From Diabrotica undecimpunctata (taxonomy: Eukaryota > Arthropoda > Insecta > Coleoptera > Chrysomelidae): a DNA stretch of 64,000 nt. The notes below the pieces were generated by a model. It did not search any database, had not been told where the DNA came from, and worked only from the letters and a program-made list of their open reading frames with translations. The stretch is from the NCBI RefSeq assembly GCF_040954645.1, contig NC_092803.1:13517230-13581229 (forward strand), written 5' to 3'. Positions 1 to 11,047 of the stretch are shown in pieces. The position numbers and the translations under genes are program-made. Every line of letters begins with the position of its first letter. The stretch's first letter is position 1.

Positions 1-277
1 GAAACATTTCCCGGTCGTTAGATAGGTAGAAGAGGACAGATAATGGATTGGTCACCTAGGTCACCGGATTTAACACCCTAGGCTTCTTCTTATCAGAGTA
101 TTTAAAATCAAAAATTAGCACTACTCAATAAGAATCTCTAGATGATTATAACAAAGAGTACACGATGAATGTCGACACTTAAATGCAGACGTGTTAAGTA
201 ATGTCACAGAAAAATTTCAAAATAGATTGTACTATTGTATGGAAGAGAATGGCAGATATCTTAAACAATTACTGTAA
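1..277 (+). pseudogene. IS630/mariner-type transposase, C-terminal fragment
   Basis: The broken frames read as the end of a DDE transposase: a W-I-G-R-R-G segment, then a W-S-P-R-S-P-D-L-T-P catalytic-Asp motif, and a terminal block with L-Y-Y-C-M-E-E-N-G-R followed by a stop at 275-277. The same layout occurs in the copies at 13846-14473 and 60747-61229, where C-M-E-S-N-G-G-H-F closes the protein. Several stops and frameshifts interrupt it and the upstream part lies outside the window. It is dead. Confidence 0.7.
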
Positions 278-1299
278 AAATTTTTGGTAGTAAATCGTTC
301 ATTCTAAATATTTGTAATGGCATTGTTAAAAACATAATTGTTTTTTAATCCAGTTTTCTTGCTGTTGTATTTATTTTTTCCATAAACTAATCACTTCAAG
401 CATCATGTGTTATACATTTTTGAAATTACTACAAAGAGGAGATTCCAAATATCAAATAAAAAGGGAGAAGTAATTAAAAAAAATAAGTGATGATACGGGG
501 GGTGAGAGGGAGGGTGCATTTCCTAGCAACCTTATAACATGATATAATGTCTCCCCCTTCAAATATTAATTGACGTTAGAAGAAGAAGAAGAAGAAAGGG
601 TAGAAGGGTAAAAGGTAAGGGTACAAATACATGGGCCAGCACTGACCAAAGATGGAAACGATGAAAAAAGTATGTGCAAAATAGTTACGTGATATAATAC
701 TTAAAATCAATATTATGGAATAACAACACATAAAAAAATAAAAAGGAACAATTACTAAAAAAATATATATAGATCTTTAAAATAACATTAACATATAGAT
801 CTGAATAAATAATAATTCAAAAATACTAACTTAGAATTGTGAGTACATGAATTCCACGCGTGTCTTTGTTATAGACAATCACAAGTTATATAAAATATGA
901 TGAAATTTCTAATATTTTTACTCTAATCTTTTTTAAATAAATACAACCGTAGCTTTTTCCTTAAATGGTAATACAAAACTTTTATTCGAAAATAATATTG
1001 TGGCTGGAGATATTGTCGAGGGATTATGTACAGTAAATATAAGATTTATGGAAAAGTAGGTTGACGTAAGGGCTTCCAAAATTGTAAAAATCGTAGAGGT
1101 TATTTACTTAGAGTTTAAATAATATTTTAAAAGACCAGACACAAAAATATCCTTTGAATTTATTTGTTAAACAAATAACAATGATTATTATATAAATTCA
1201 AGTGTGTTTATGTTGAATACTGTAGTTCGCTTTACTAAGTAGCAAATGAGGTTACAGTTCTAGTAGAATACTAGTAGGTACAACTCTCAATTGTCAAAA
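278..1299. other. AT-rich 5' flank of gene A, no gene seen
   Basis: No usable reading frame is seen. A short (GAA)n run lies near 581-597, resembling the 3' tails of RTE-like elements elsewhere in the window, but no coding remnant precedes it. The promoter and any 5' UTR exon of gene A should lie here; I cannot define them. Confidence 0.5.
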
Positions 1300-1372
1300 A
1301 TGGGTGTTATTCTTCACTTCACTGCTAAGGAGTATGAAAAGAATTGGACACAAATATTAGCCATTGTTATAG
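1300..1372 (+). CDS. Sugar transporter gene A, coding exon 1
   Basis: Short first coding exon, 24 codons plus one base. The ATG at 1300 opens a frame ending in K-N-W-T-Q-I-L-A-I-V-I, followed by a consensus donor (G|GTAAGT at 1373). It joins in phase 1 to the acceptor TTTTAG|GT before 4235, making a Gly codon across the junction. The call rests on homology within the window: exons at 13125 and 39233 have the same length, phase and W-x-Q-(I/V)-x-x-I-x-V end, and each lies upstream of an exon 2 of the same family. In sugar porters this peptide is the cytoplasmic N-terminus running into membrane segment 1. The 2,862-bp intron holds two LINE remnants. Confidence 0.85.
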
Positions 1373-1648
1373 GTAAGTATCCAAAACAAAAAAGTAATTT
1401 ATATTTTTATCCCTATCATACAAGTTAGGCCATTGAAAAACAGTTTACTTTAGTATTTGGCAATGTTAATTAGATTTGGTGAGAATGCTGAAACATCTAT
1501 TTTTTACTTCAAAACTTATAAAAATTTGTCAACTTTTTAGTCCCTTCTTCTTTTTTGTGCCTTTGAAGCTTTTTTGAGTTGACGTTCACCAGAGTAATGT
1601 AAGACTTGCTTTATTTTGTGCCATATGGAAAATGTTTTGTAGCCATGA

Positions 1649-2100
1649 TTGTTGTTTTCTTCTGAGAAATCGATAGGAGAAAAACAGTTTGGGTTTATGC
1701 CAGAAAGAAAGACAACGCATGCCTTTTTAAATTTAAAACAGTTGATGGCGAAATATGGCGAGAGGAAAAGAGAGCCATACTTAGTATATAAAGATCTTAA
1801 AAAGTCGTACGACACAGTTCTTAGACAAGTGCTATGTAGATCTATGAGAGAGAAATGGTTTCTTCACAAATATGTAACGTGAAGGATATTTTTTGAATGC
1901 TTACACAAAGGCTCTTTACTGATCTGTTTAATCTTATGTGGTTATGGATGTACTTTAAGGTAAGAGAGGGGGCTGCTTGATTAATGCTCTTTTCGGATGA
2001 TATCATGTTAATGAAGGAGAGCAAAGAAACGTTAGAGAAGTTGAAGGGTTAGAGAGAGGTTATTGAAACTTAAGGTGAGAAGATCGAAAATGGAGTATGT
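1649..2100 (+). pseudogene. RTE-like LINE reverse transcriptase fragment
   Basis: The frame shows reverse transcriptase blocks: E-K-Q-F-G-F-M-P-E-R-K-T-T followed by Y-K-D-L-K-K-S-Y-D, equivalents of the Q-x-G-F and F-x-D-x-x-K-A-Y-D motifs. After frame breaks comes F-S-D-D-I-M-L near 1987, a changed Y-A-D-D box. Stops and shifts make it non-functional. It sits in sense orientation inside the gene A intron. Confidence 0.7.
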
Positions 2101-2867
2101 GCGGTTGGAAGAAATAGGAATGGTAAGGGATAACAAAACGTTAATGGCCTACTAGAATATTGTTTTGCAATTATCCAACTCTCTTATCTTCTTTTCTCAT
2201 CTAGAATTAGTGAATGCAAACGTCTTGGAAACGTTCGAATTTTTAGTCTTTCCTCTATATGTGGAATTACGAGCTGCATGGCTAAGTTCTTCAAAAATGT
2301 ACGTCTTGGTATGCTTTTGTAACCAGCATCAGTTTTTGCTTTATTAAACTTAAATATAACATATCATGCATTAATTTCTGCTATATCTAAGATTCCATAA
2401 AATACTCTAAGAGACCACCTACAAGTTTTTCTTGTCATAGTTTTTGAATGGGACAACTGATCGTATGTATCTACGCCCCTTTTAGTATCGTTGTCAAAAA
2501 TAAGGTTTCAGGTTTCCTAGTGATTTGTTCTACTATGCCATTTGTGTGAAACTTAATAATAAGAGAACGATATTACCCTTTTTGGGAGAAAAAGAAAGAT
2601 ATACAAGAGTTTTGTTACAATTATATGCAAAATCTAAACTAAGTTCTCTTTTTTAATAGAAATAATGGTGGTACATCAGGTTTATTATTCCTTAAGGTTC
2701 AAATCATAGTAAGTTTTTTTATAGTAACTTTTCTGCTAGATCAGAAGATGAGAACCAGTTGTGCATTTTAACATTTCTATTAGTTTCATACTTTGGTAAA
2801 GCGTAGACATATTGCGTTGGTAAAGCATCTGTACTAATTCTGATTTCTTTTCCAATATAAGTAATTT

Positions 2868-3970
2868 CAAATCATCATCATCATAGGTGGCTCGACAATC
2901 CGTTATGGATCTTGGTCTGCTCACAAAGAAGTTGCCACTCCTGTGGCGTTTTGTGGATCCAGGCAACTTCCTTTCATCTTCTGACCGTTAGAATCTCTAG
3001 GTCTTCTTCCACATCATCAATCCATCTCCTTCGTGGTCGTCCTCTACTTCTTGTGCCCTCTGGTTTTGAAAATGTTAATCTCTTCGTGTGTTCGTGATCA
3101 GACATCCTAGCAATGTATCCAGCCTATTTAAGTCTCTGCACTTTAACAAATTTCACAATATCTGGATCAGTGTATAACTGATATAGTTCAAAGTTGTACC
3201 TTGCTCAAAGGTGTGGTTGTTAATTTGAATTCTCTGTTAGATATTTCGTGGGTTTTAGAAACCAACATATATTTAATTTTTTTCTCGTTTACCACAAGTC
3301 CTAATTCACTTGCCGCGTCCGCAAGCCTTCTTAACCATTGCACCGTGTCTCTCATACTTCTGCCCACTATAGCTATATCGTCAGCGAATGCGAGAATTTG
3401 CGTCGATCTATTAAAAACAGTTCCATTCATTGTAATATTTAATTGTCTGATCGCCTCTTTTAAGGCAATATTAAAGAGGAGATACGCCGTCACATCCACC
3501 TGTCTTAGACCAATATTTATGTCAAAGAACGTAGAGTTTTCTCCTTCAATTCTAACGCATGAGCATTATATAATGCAGTTCTTTTCACACTGTCATAGGC
3601 TGCTTTGAAGTCGACGAAGAGATGGTGTCTATCTATGATATATTCTAGTGACTTTTCTAGAATCTGCCTATCTGCTTAAATTTGATGTGTAGTAGACTTT
3701 CCAGCGGTAAATCCGCATTGATATTGACCAACAATATCCTTTGTAAAATGTTTAAGTCTTTCAAATAATACATTGCCGAAGATTTTATACGCAGATACTA
3801 ACAGCGTAATACCTCTATAGTTTTTACACTCCAGTTGATCACTCTTTTTATGCAATGGACATATTATTCCCTTTAGCCACTCTTCTGGGAGCAATTTATT
3901 CTTCCATATAAGTACTATTAGTTTATGGATTGCTGCAAAAAGTTGATCACCACCTTTTTTATACACTTCA
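2868..3970 (-). pseudogene. RTE-like LINE, 3' half with (TGA)n tail
   Basis: In minus-strand order: an RT finger region (about 3966-3676) with C-K-N-Y-R-G-I-T-L-L and Q-Y-Q-C-G-F-T-A-G-K-S-T-T; then a palm segment (3499-3188) with A-F-A-D-D-I-A-I-V-G-R, the catalytic Asp pair; then the C-terminal region (about 3130-2890), which in broken frames resembles the R-G-R-P-R-R-R-W-x-D-D-V tail block. The remnant ends at an ATGATGATGATGA tract (2868-2883). The same ending is seen at 15572, 35174 and 58430, so these are probably one lineage. Multiple frameshifts; 5'-truncated; antisense in the gene A intron. Confidence 0.75.
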
Positions 3971-4234
3971 GAACAGACAACAGATATTGAGAGGAGATTG
4001 ATCTCGTCGGAGACACCATATTACGGTTGTAGGGTTTATAATATACAACACAGTTATGGGCAGAAGATTTATCTATGCCCAAACAAATATGTACGTTAAA
4101 GTCATGGATATTTTTTTGGATACCAATATAGCACTAATCGCTTCCTTATATCACTTTCATACTTAAAATTTGTCTCTTATTTATTAGAAAATTTATTAAA
4201 GCTCATTTTTATATCACATTCCTGTCTATTTTAG

Positions 4235-5556
4235 GTGGTCTAGCAGGCTTATCAAATGGACTCCTATTCTCATGGTCTTCACCATTCCTAATCAAAATAA
4301 CACAAGACAAAGTAAACTACGATATCACCGAGCAAGAAGGATCTTTATTTAACACTATCCAACCAATCGCTTTGATGATCGCTTGTCCCATTTTCTCGAA
4401 ACTATCAGACGTTCTTGGCAGGAAGAGGACCTTACTCCTGATTGTCATTCCTCAGATAGGTAGTTGGCTGTGTGCGGCATTAGGAAGATCCGTTTATATG
4501 TTCTACCTGTCAAGGGTTTTTTCTGGTATAGCAGATGGTTGCCTCTTTGCCACGCTGCCAACTTATATCGGAGAAGTAGCTAACCCAATAGTGAGAGGAA
4601 TCTGGGGAAACGCTGTAGCCATATCTCTATTTTTGGGCGAGTTCTTGATCAATGTTTTGGGAAGTTACTTGGGAGTTACGACAACTTCTTGGGTATGTTT
4701 ACCAATATCTATTTTATTCTTCGTCCTGTTTTGGTTCATGCCAGAGTCACCTTACTATTACATCATGAAAGGCAAGGAACAGGAAGCAAAGAATTCTTTA
4801 AAGTTTCTTAAGAGGATTAAGAATATTGACGAGATTTTTGAAAATTGTAAATATGCTGTTGAGAGGCAGCTATCAGAGTCAGGTACTTGGGGTGATTTGA
4901 TTAAGATAAAAAGTAACAGAAAGGCTTTGTTTGCTGGTGTATTTTTACGACTAAGTCAGCAAATGGCTGGTATGTCAGTATTTTTGACTTACACTCAGTT
5001 TATCTTCCAAAAATCCGGTAACAACATGAGTCACGAAGAAGCTTCGATAGTTTTTATGGGCTTCGCAGTAATATTGAACCTCTTTTCTGTAATTTTTGTG
5101 GTGAAAAGATTTGGAAGAATATTCTGTTACACAGTTTCCATGGTCACCACCAGTGGAGTTCTTTATACAATGGCTGCCTATTTTTATATAGATGGAAACA
5201 CAAGCATCGATGTCTCTTACGTAAAATGGATTCCTTTGTCTTGCATGATGTCCTACCTCTTATTCGCATCTATCGGCATTTCAGTTATTCCCACACTAAT
5301 GCTTGGGGAGTTGTATTCTGCTAGCATCAAGTCGAAAGCAATGACTATATTGATAATAATTTTTGGCATGGGAAACTTTTTAACCACCACCATATTCTAC
5401 TACCTAAATACACTTTTTGGTTTGTATGCTCCATTCCTTTTGTTTGCTATTTCTAATTCCGTTTGTGCTATTTTGTCGCGATACGTTATCCCTGAGACCA
5501 AGGGCAAGACTTTAGAAGAAATTCAACAAATGCTCAAAGGGGGGTTGAAAAATTAA
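4235..5556 (+). CDS. MFS sugar transporter gene A, exon 2 (trehalose/glucose facilitator type)
   Basis: Exon 2 supplies residues 25-464 of a 464-residue transporter; with exon 1 this is normal sugar-porter length. It should be a plasma-membrane protein of about 12 helices moving hexose or trehalose. Visible signatures: D-V-L-G-R-K in the loop between helices 2 and 3 (about 83-88), P-E-S-P after helix 6 (194-197), Q-Q in helix 7 (266-267), R-F-G-R in the helix 8-9 loop (about 316-319), and P-E-T-K-G-K-T-L-E-E-I at the C-terminus (444 on). The frame is uninterrupted from the acceptor at 4233-4234 to the TAA. An AATAAA lies about 140 bp after the stop. Most similar to genes B and C, all on this strand; substrate cannot be read from sequence. 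Confidence 0.93.
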
Positions 5557-5694
5557 ACATCATTGCAGTTTTTTTAGGAATAGAAATATGGCATAGACAT
5601 GGAAATGAATATGATAGAATGGAAAAGAGGGTACTTATAATTCATGACAATATTTTATAATTACTCTGTAATGTTGTTAATTTAGATTACTAAG

Positions 5695-5700
5695 AATAAA
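5695..5700 (+). promoter_or_regulatory. Possible polyadenylation signal of gene A
   Basis: AATAAA about 140 bp downstream of the gene A stop codon, the first such hexamer on this strand after it. Such hexamers are common by chance in AT-rich DNA. Confidence 0.4.
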
Positions 5701-5739
5701 TTATTTTTTATAATATCGCTTTTTGATATCTTAGAATAC

Positions 5740-6010
5740 AGACAATGGAATAAAACAGAGGGATTTACTAACACCAATTTTATTCAATCTAATTGTGAAT
5801 GAAGTCATAAAGAGTGAAAATGAAGAAAGAGGATGCAGAATGGAAAACAATGGGATTTCAATTATCTGTTACGCAGAAGATGCAATATTGATAGCCCAAA
5901 ATGAAGATGGCCTTCAAAGAATACTCCGCAAATGTAATGGTTTTATGAAATCTTGTAATGCGATAGTTCGTCACTACACAAACGAAGAACACACGAAAAT
6001 ATCTTGATAA
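5740..6010 (+). pseudogene. LINE reverse transcriptase fragment
   Basis: A short stretch reads L-L-T-P-I-L-F-N-L-I-V-N-E-V-I followed by I-C-Y-A-E-D-A-I-L-I-A, the equivalents of G-D-x-L-S-P-x-L-F-N and Y-A-D-D. The second catalytic position is changed (A-E-D). Both ends are truncated. It lies about 200 bp past gene A, so read-through transcripts could include it. Confidence 0.65.
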
Positions 6011-6317
6011 GTCACATTTTTGGTTTTGTTAAGGAGAGCATTTTTCAAGTTAAACTCTGTGATTATGTTAAAATACATTTTACAATTAACCAGTAATAAA
6101 AAGGTTACTGATGAAGGTAAGAAGATCTTACAAAAACCGCAATGAAATAAAATATAAAGGAAACTAGAGAACCATCCAAAACAAAATAAGAGAATCCCAA
6201 ATAGAATGGATGAACAGCAGATGTGAAGAACTGAGGAAGTTTCCAAGATCAACGAAAAGACGTGTTTCTCTGTTTTATCCATATTGTTCTAAAGCTAGTT
6301 TCTTGTGGCATTTTAAA

Positions 6318-6563
6318 GTAATTACTATTTTAATGGGAATAAGCCACAATTAAAAGTTAAAGTACGTTTATTGACGTTTCAATTTCCACTTCGGAAATCA
6401 TTCTTAAAATACAAACATTAGTAAATTTATAATTTATAACATCAGTAAATTATAAATTTACTAATGTTTGTATTTTGAGAACGATTTGCGAAGTGGAAAT
6501 TGAAACGTCAATAAACGTACTTCAACCTTTAATTGTGGCTTATTCCCATTAAAATAGTAATAA
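6318..6563. repeat. Palindromic MITE with ~118-bp arms
   Basis: Two near-identical inverted arms of about 115-120 bp meet at a short spacer near 6440. The outer end reads TTACTATTTTAATGGGAATA going inward, and the arms continue through GGAAATTGAAACGTCAATAA. No coding capacity. The same outer sequence brackets the LINE remnant at 9081-10352, so it is a family. It lies immediately upstream of LINE coding sequence at 6570. I cannot assign a superfamily. Confidence 0.8.
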
Positions 6564-6569
6564 CTGTTT

Positions 6570-7640
6570 TATCGACTACGTAAAAGCGTTTGATCAAGTA
6601 AAATACAAAGAACTCATAGAAAACATAACAAAACATGGTATAGACCATAACACGATGGCCCTTATTAAAAACCTATATTGGGATCAAATGGCGTCGATTA
6701 AAATAGACAACCGTATGGCAGAAATGTCAATAAAAAGAGAAGTTCGCCAGGGCTGTGTACTTTCTCCACTATTGTTTAATATATATTCCGAAAAGATCTT
6801 TCAAAATGCTCTCGAAAATATTAAAGAAGGAATAAAAATCAACGGAGAATATGTAAACAATTTAAGATACGTAGATGACACCGTCATTATTGCGGACAGT
6901 GCTGTGAACGACTTTTGAATGCCATAACCAAAGAGGGAGATAGCTTGGGGCTGAATATAAATACAAATAAAACAAAAGTAATGACCGTTACACGTGCACC
7001 AAATGCATTAATATTCGTATCTACAACAAAGATAGAACCCGTACAAAAATTCTTGTATCTTGGCTGCTGGATACCAAACGATCTTGGCTACGAAGTTAAA
7101 ATACGTGCTGGTATAAAGTATGCTAGGTCCGCTGTTCAAAGAATGAAAAAATTCCTAATAAACTCTACCTTATGGTTGGATATCCGATACTAATTTGTGA
7201 AAACATTCATTTATTCCATATTGCTATACGGAGTGGAAACATGGACTCTCGGAATCATGGAAGTATAAGACGTGTAGAAGCCTTTGAGATGTGGGTTTTT
7301 CGAAGGATGCTAAAGATCTCTTGGACAGAGCACGTTACTAACAACGAGGTTGTGAGAAGAATGGGAAATGAAAGAGAACACTCTAAATATTGTAAAAACC
7401 AGAAAAACGAGTTATTTAGGACATATTTACAGAGGAGAAAAAAACTTTCTACGACTGATAATGGGAGCGAAAGTGGAAGGAAGAAGAGGTCCAGGAAAAA
7501 GAAAATGCTCCTGGCTGAAAAATGTAAGAGACTGGTCAGGCATGGACACACATTCGATACTAAGAACAGCTCAAGATAGGGAGCAAAGTGCTGTAGTTAT
7601 AGGCAACCTTGGCTGTCTATTTTTTGTAAAAAATAAAACA
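6570..7640 (+). pseudogene. RTE-like LINE, RT palm to C-terminus, frameshifted
   Basis: From the RT active-site region onward: F-I-D-Y-V-K-A-F-D-Q-V (6575), G-C-V-L-S-P-L-L-F-N-I-Y-S (about 6755), then L-R-Y-V-D-D-T-V-I-I (6864) in place of Y-A-D-D. The C-terminal section follows in other frames: R-R-V-E-A-F-E-M-W-V-F-R-R-M-L-K-I-S-W (7268), then Y-L-G-H-I-Y-R-G-E-K, ending in V-V-I-G-N-L near 7605. At least three frame changes are needed to read it. No 5' part is present; the MITE at 6318-6563 is directly upstream. Confidence 0.8.
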
Positions 7641-8925
7641 GACTTAACGCAAATATATTTTTGATGCAAAGTATATCTGATAAAGCAATGCCATAAAAAA
7701 TATTTTACAGTATAACTCCAGTTTTCCATGTTTTCCATTGTTGACACGTGCTTTTTGTCTTGTCTCTAATAGGTTTATTCTAGATAGTATTTATGTTCCC
7801 ATAGCATTTTTTAAGCCCTTTTCTCTATTCGGTTTGCCGAATATAGGTCTCTCATAATTCTCATAGCAATTAATTTACACTAATTTTGCTGTTAAATTGC
7901 CCAATGTTCCACAAACATTTAATTAAGAAATATTATTGGAAATATTGTAGTAGATAAAATTAAAAAATATCCAAAAATATAATTTACCTACATTAGAATG
8001 ATTGTTTATAGAATTTTTTATTTTAAATGACTATATAATTACCAAATTATTAATTTATCCACCAAAAACTGAAAAACAGCCGTCGGGAATTTTTATTTAA
8101 CGCAGTTTCGAATAGAGGTGGTCGTTTGTTTTGCCCAAGAATATTTAAGAACGAATATCGGATATTAATAAATGATTATTAGATGAATCCGACTGTTTTC
8201 TGATTCATTAGATATCGTGTCTTTATATGTCCTCTTCTGTTTCGTATTTACAATAACTCTAATATCAATCACATGCTGTGGCGCACCCAGGGTATTCTAC
8301 AGAATAGTAGATTTATTTATTTATCATATGGAACTTGACACATTTAGTGGAATAGTAGAAAAATGTAACTTGTCTTTCACACACAATACAAAAAATTTAA
8401 AACGCTAATTGAATAATTAAATTACCACTTTAAATATGTAGAACACAATTAATTATTGTATAAATACACAATAATTAATAATATTTTTTATTATATTTGG
8501 ATGTAGATACCTAATATTAGGCTTATGAAAAAGGACACAGAACGAGTCTGTTGCGAGTAGCATGCGCCTACAGGACTGTATCTGCGACGGCCTTGTGGAC
8601 TATCACGGGTTGTGTTCCTCTGCATGTGTTAGCAGTAGAAAAGAGAAATATCTATGAGAGAAGAGAGCATTTGACAATAGCTATAAAATAAAAGAAGACA
8701 GGGAAAGATCAATGGAAAGATAACAAGAAGAGTGGAACAACCAGGAAAATGTTGCCCAGTGGACCAAGATGCTGATCTCGAGCCTAAGGGACTGGGTAGA
8801 TTGTCTGTTTTAGGGCGTATCTTCATAGGTTCAGAAAGACAGATACAGATAAATGCATATACTGTTGTTACACAATTCTGGAGTGTAATAGATGTACAGT
8901 GGAGAGAAACAGAATGTATAAAGAA
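7641..8925. other. Intergenic, no gene seen
   Basis: AT-rich DNA with no recognisable coding remnant. A 63-codon frame at 8217-8408 starts with a hydrophobic stretch, but nothing supports it as a gene. A GC-richer patch at 8530-8630 is unexplained. Confidence 0.4.
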
Positions 8926-9055
8926 ATAGGTATGAACCCTGTGACTGTAAGAGAGATGATCGTGAAGATGACAGGAAGTACGGAGAGATGGAGTAGTGTT
9001 CACAATTACATCCGAGCAATCATTAAAAAGAAAGAAGAAGAAGAGAAACACTAAC
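8926..9055 (+). pseudogene. Possible LINE C-terminal tail
   Basis: One frame reads M-N-P-V-T-V-R-E-M-I-V-K-M, then an E-R-W-S-S-V-H-N-Y-I-R segment, and ends in a Lys/Glu-rich run and a stop. This layout resembles the extreme C-terminus of R1-type LINE polyproteins. It is short and the upstream frame is not recognisable, so the call is tentative. Confidence 0.3.
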
Positions 9056-9080
9056 CGAGCAAATGACAGAGATAAGATCT

Positions 9081-10352
9081 AATTACTATTGTATTGGGAA
9101 TAAGCCACAATTGAAGGTTAAAATAAGTTTATTGACGTTTGATTCTTTGATATTTGATTTTGCACTGATAACTTGTTTATACTACAACAATTAATAGAAA
9201 AAAGAATAGCGGTTGGTACCGAAGTACATCTAGCCTTCATCGACCTAGAAAAGGCGTAAGATACAGTTCCAAGATTTAAATTGTGGCAAGGTTTACAACA
9301 ACTCGACATTAGTCCATAGCTTTTAATAATAATCACAGAAGTATACAGAGATAACACTACTTACCTAAAAATCGAAAATAGACTATTGGAGCAAATCAAA
9401 GTAACTAAAGGACTAAAACAAGGATGCAGTATGTCACCCTTACTGTTTAATTTATATATTGAGGCTGCCCTCCAAAATTGGAAAAACCACTGCCAGGGAA
9501 TGGGAACCCATATAGGAAATGACGTACTGTTCTCCCTGAACTTTGCGGATGACCAAGTCGTCCTAGCTCAAGATTCTTATGATCTAGAATTTATGATAAG
9601 GCGTCTATACAGAGAATATGTAAAATGGGGGTTACAAGTCAGAATGAAGAAAACATAATATTTAGTTATCAATTCAGATGCAAGGTTTGAAGTGTTGATA
9701 GAGGAGGACGTGGAAATCAAACAAGTGGAAAAATTTAAATATTTAGGTGCACTCATTGCTAAGAACGGCTTGAGAGAAACCGAAATTAAACACCGAATTA
9801 ATCAGGGACGTAAAATTGTAGGATGTGTGAACTCCTTATGGTGGGATCGCAACATTTCCAAAGGGAACAAAAAAGAATAGGGCAAACCATGTTTGAATCA
9901 GTTCTTTGTTATGGCTCTGAAGTATAGACAATTAAGGTAGACCTGGAGAGAAGATTGTTGGCAGTTGAAATTGATTATTTAAGAAGAAGTGCTAGAACAT
10001 CACGGTGGGAAAGGAAGCCCAACGAATCTATAAGATATAACATGAATGCTACAGAAACGGTCATTGACAGAATAAAAAGAAGAGGTTCAAAATGGTTTGG
10101 ACACCTATTGAGAATGCCTGACGAACGCTGACCCCAAAAACTTGAAAAAATGAAGGAATTAGAAGAGCGATAGAATCGAGAGGTTTGTAGGACGAGTATG
10201 CATTGGACCGGGAGGATTGACGGAGTAGAACGGGAATACGGCGGTAGCCGTCTCCAAAATGTATTTTATTTACAAGTTGGATTAATGTCAAACGTCAATA
10301 AACTTATTTTAACCTTCAATTGTGGCTTATTCCCATTAAAATAGTAATTACT
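9081..10352. mobile_element. Element bounded by inverted ends of the 6318-6563 MITE family
   Basis: The left end (about 9081-9146) and right end (about 10289-10352) are inverted copies sharing the AATAAGCCACAATTGAAGG core and the GTTTATTGACGTTT block with the MITE at 6318-6563. Between them lies a decayed RTE-like LINE. Either the LINE landed inside a copy of the palindrome, or a larger element of this family captured or was built around LINE sequence. Confidence 0.65.
9170..10285 (+). pseudogene. RTE-like LINE reverse transcriptase remnant
   Basis: F-I-D-L-E-K-A then a stop where Y-D is expected (about 9237), K-Q-G-C-S-M-S-P-L-L-F-N-L-Y-I-E (9415), F-A-D-D-Q-V-V-L-A (9540) with an intact Asp pair, and F-K-Y-L-G-A-L (9735). 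The later part, with W-F-G-H-L-L-R-M-P-D-E-R near 10095, is in broken frames. Motif choice (F-A-D-D-Q-V-V) matches the copy at 27214-27870, so these two belong to one lineage, distinct from the Y-A-D-D-T-V-I copies at 6570 and 19838. Confidence 0.8.
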
Positions 10353-11047
10353 TTAAAATGACACAAAAAATAGCTTCAGAACAATAGATAAGATCTAGAT
10401 AAGAGAATGGAGTGTTCTAAAAATGTCGTCAGCCTTACAGCGGCCACCCCACTTTCGGAGTACGGTACGTGCGACAGTCAACTGCGCACAAGTAAGAGAG
10501 GGTGGTTTTAGTTTAGGCAGGATAATAGATACCTAAATCTTTGGCACTGCTATCTTTAGTACTTTAAACTAAACTAAAACCCAAATTTTAGGGACTTAAA
10601 ATGGAGGTAGCATAAAAAAATTTCAAACCCCCCCCCCCTCAGACAAATTTTTGGGTGCGCCTCTGATCAGATGTTTTAGTTTGACCGCTTATTCTAAAAT
10701 ATTTTTCCATTGTACTTAAATGTATCTTCGAAAGAATCACTGAACTGTGGTGTCGTTCCATTAAATTATAATTCTTCTTTGTCTTCTTTGGTTTGGTATA
10801 TTTTTTTTATCGATTGTTTTGGTTAGAAATTTTTTTTGAACATCTAATGTTTATATTTATCTAACAAGTGCCAGAAGCCTTTTTTTTACAAATAAAATGA
10901 TTCAACAACGTTAATCAATTTATCACTCATACTAAATCAGCACCTTTCTGCTAATTCACTGATATAATTAAATTACTTGTTTTTAATACTTCTGCCATAC
11001 CTTCTTTCATTTTTGTCACCAATTTTACCAATTCCATTCCAATCTTA
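10353..11047. other. Intergenic, no gene seen
   Basis: No coding remnant recognised. Contains a C13 homopolymer near 10627 and a poly-T rich stretch. Confidence 0.4.

Noticed and set aside
581..597. (GAA)n run as an RTE insertion end
   Set aside because: No RTE coding sequence precedes it and no target duplication is visible.
8217..8408. 63-codon frame with a hydrophobic start resembling a small secreted protein
   Set aside because: No cleavage-site context, no conserved motif, AT-rich chance frame.
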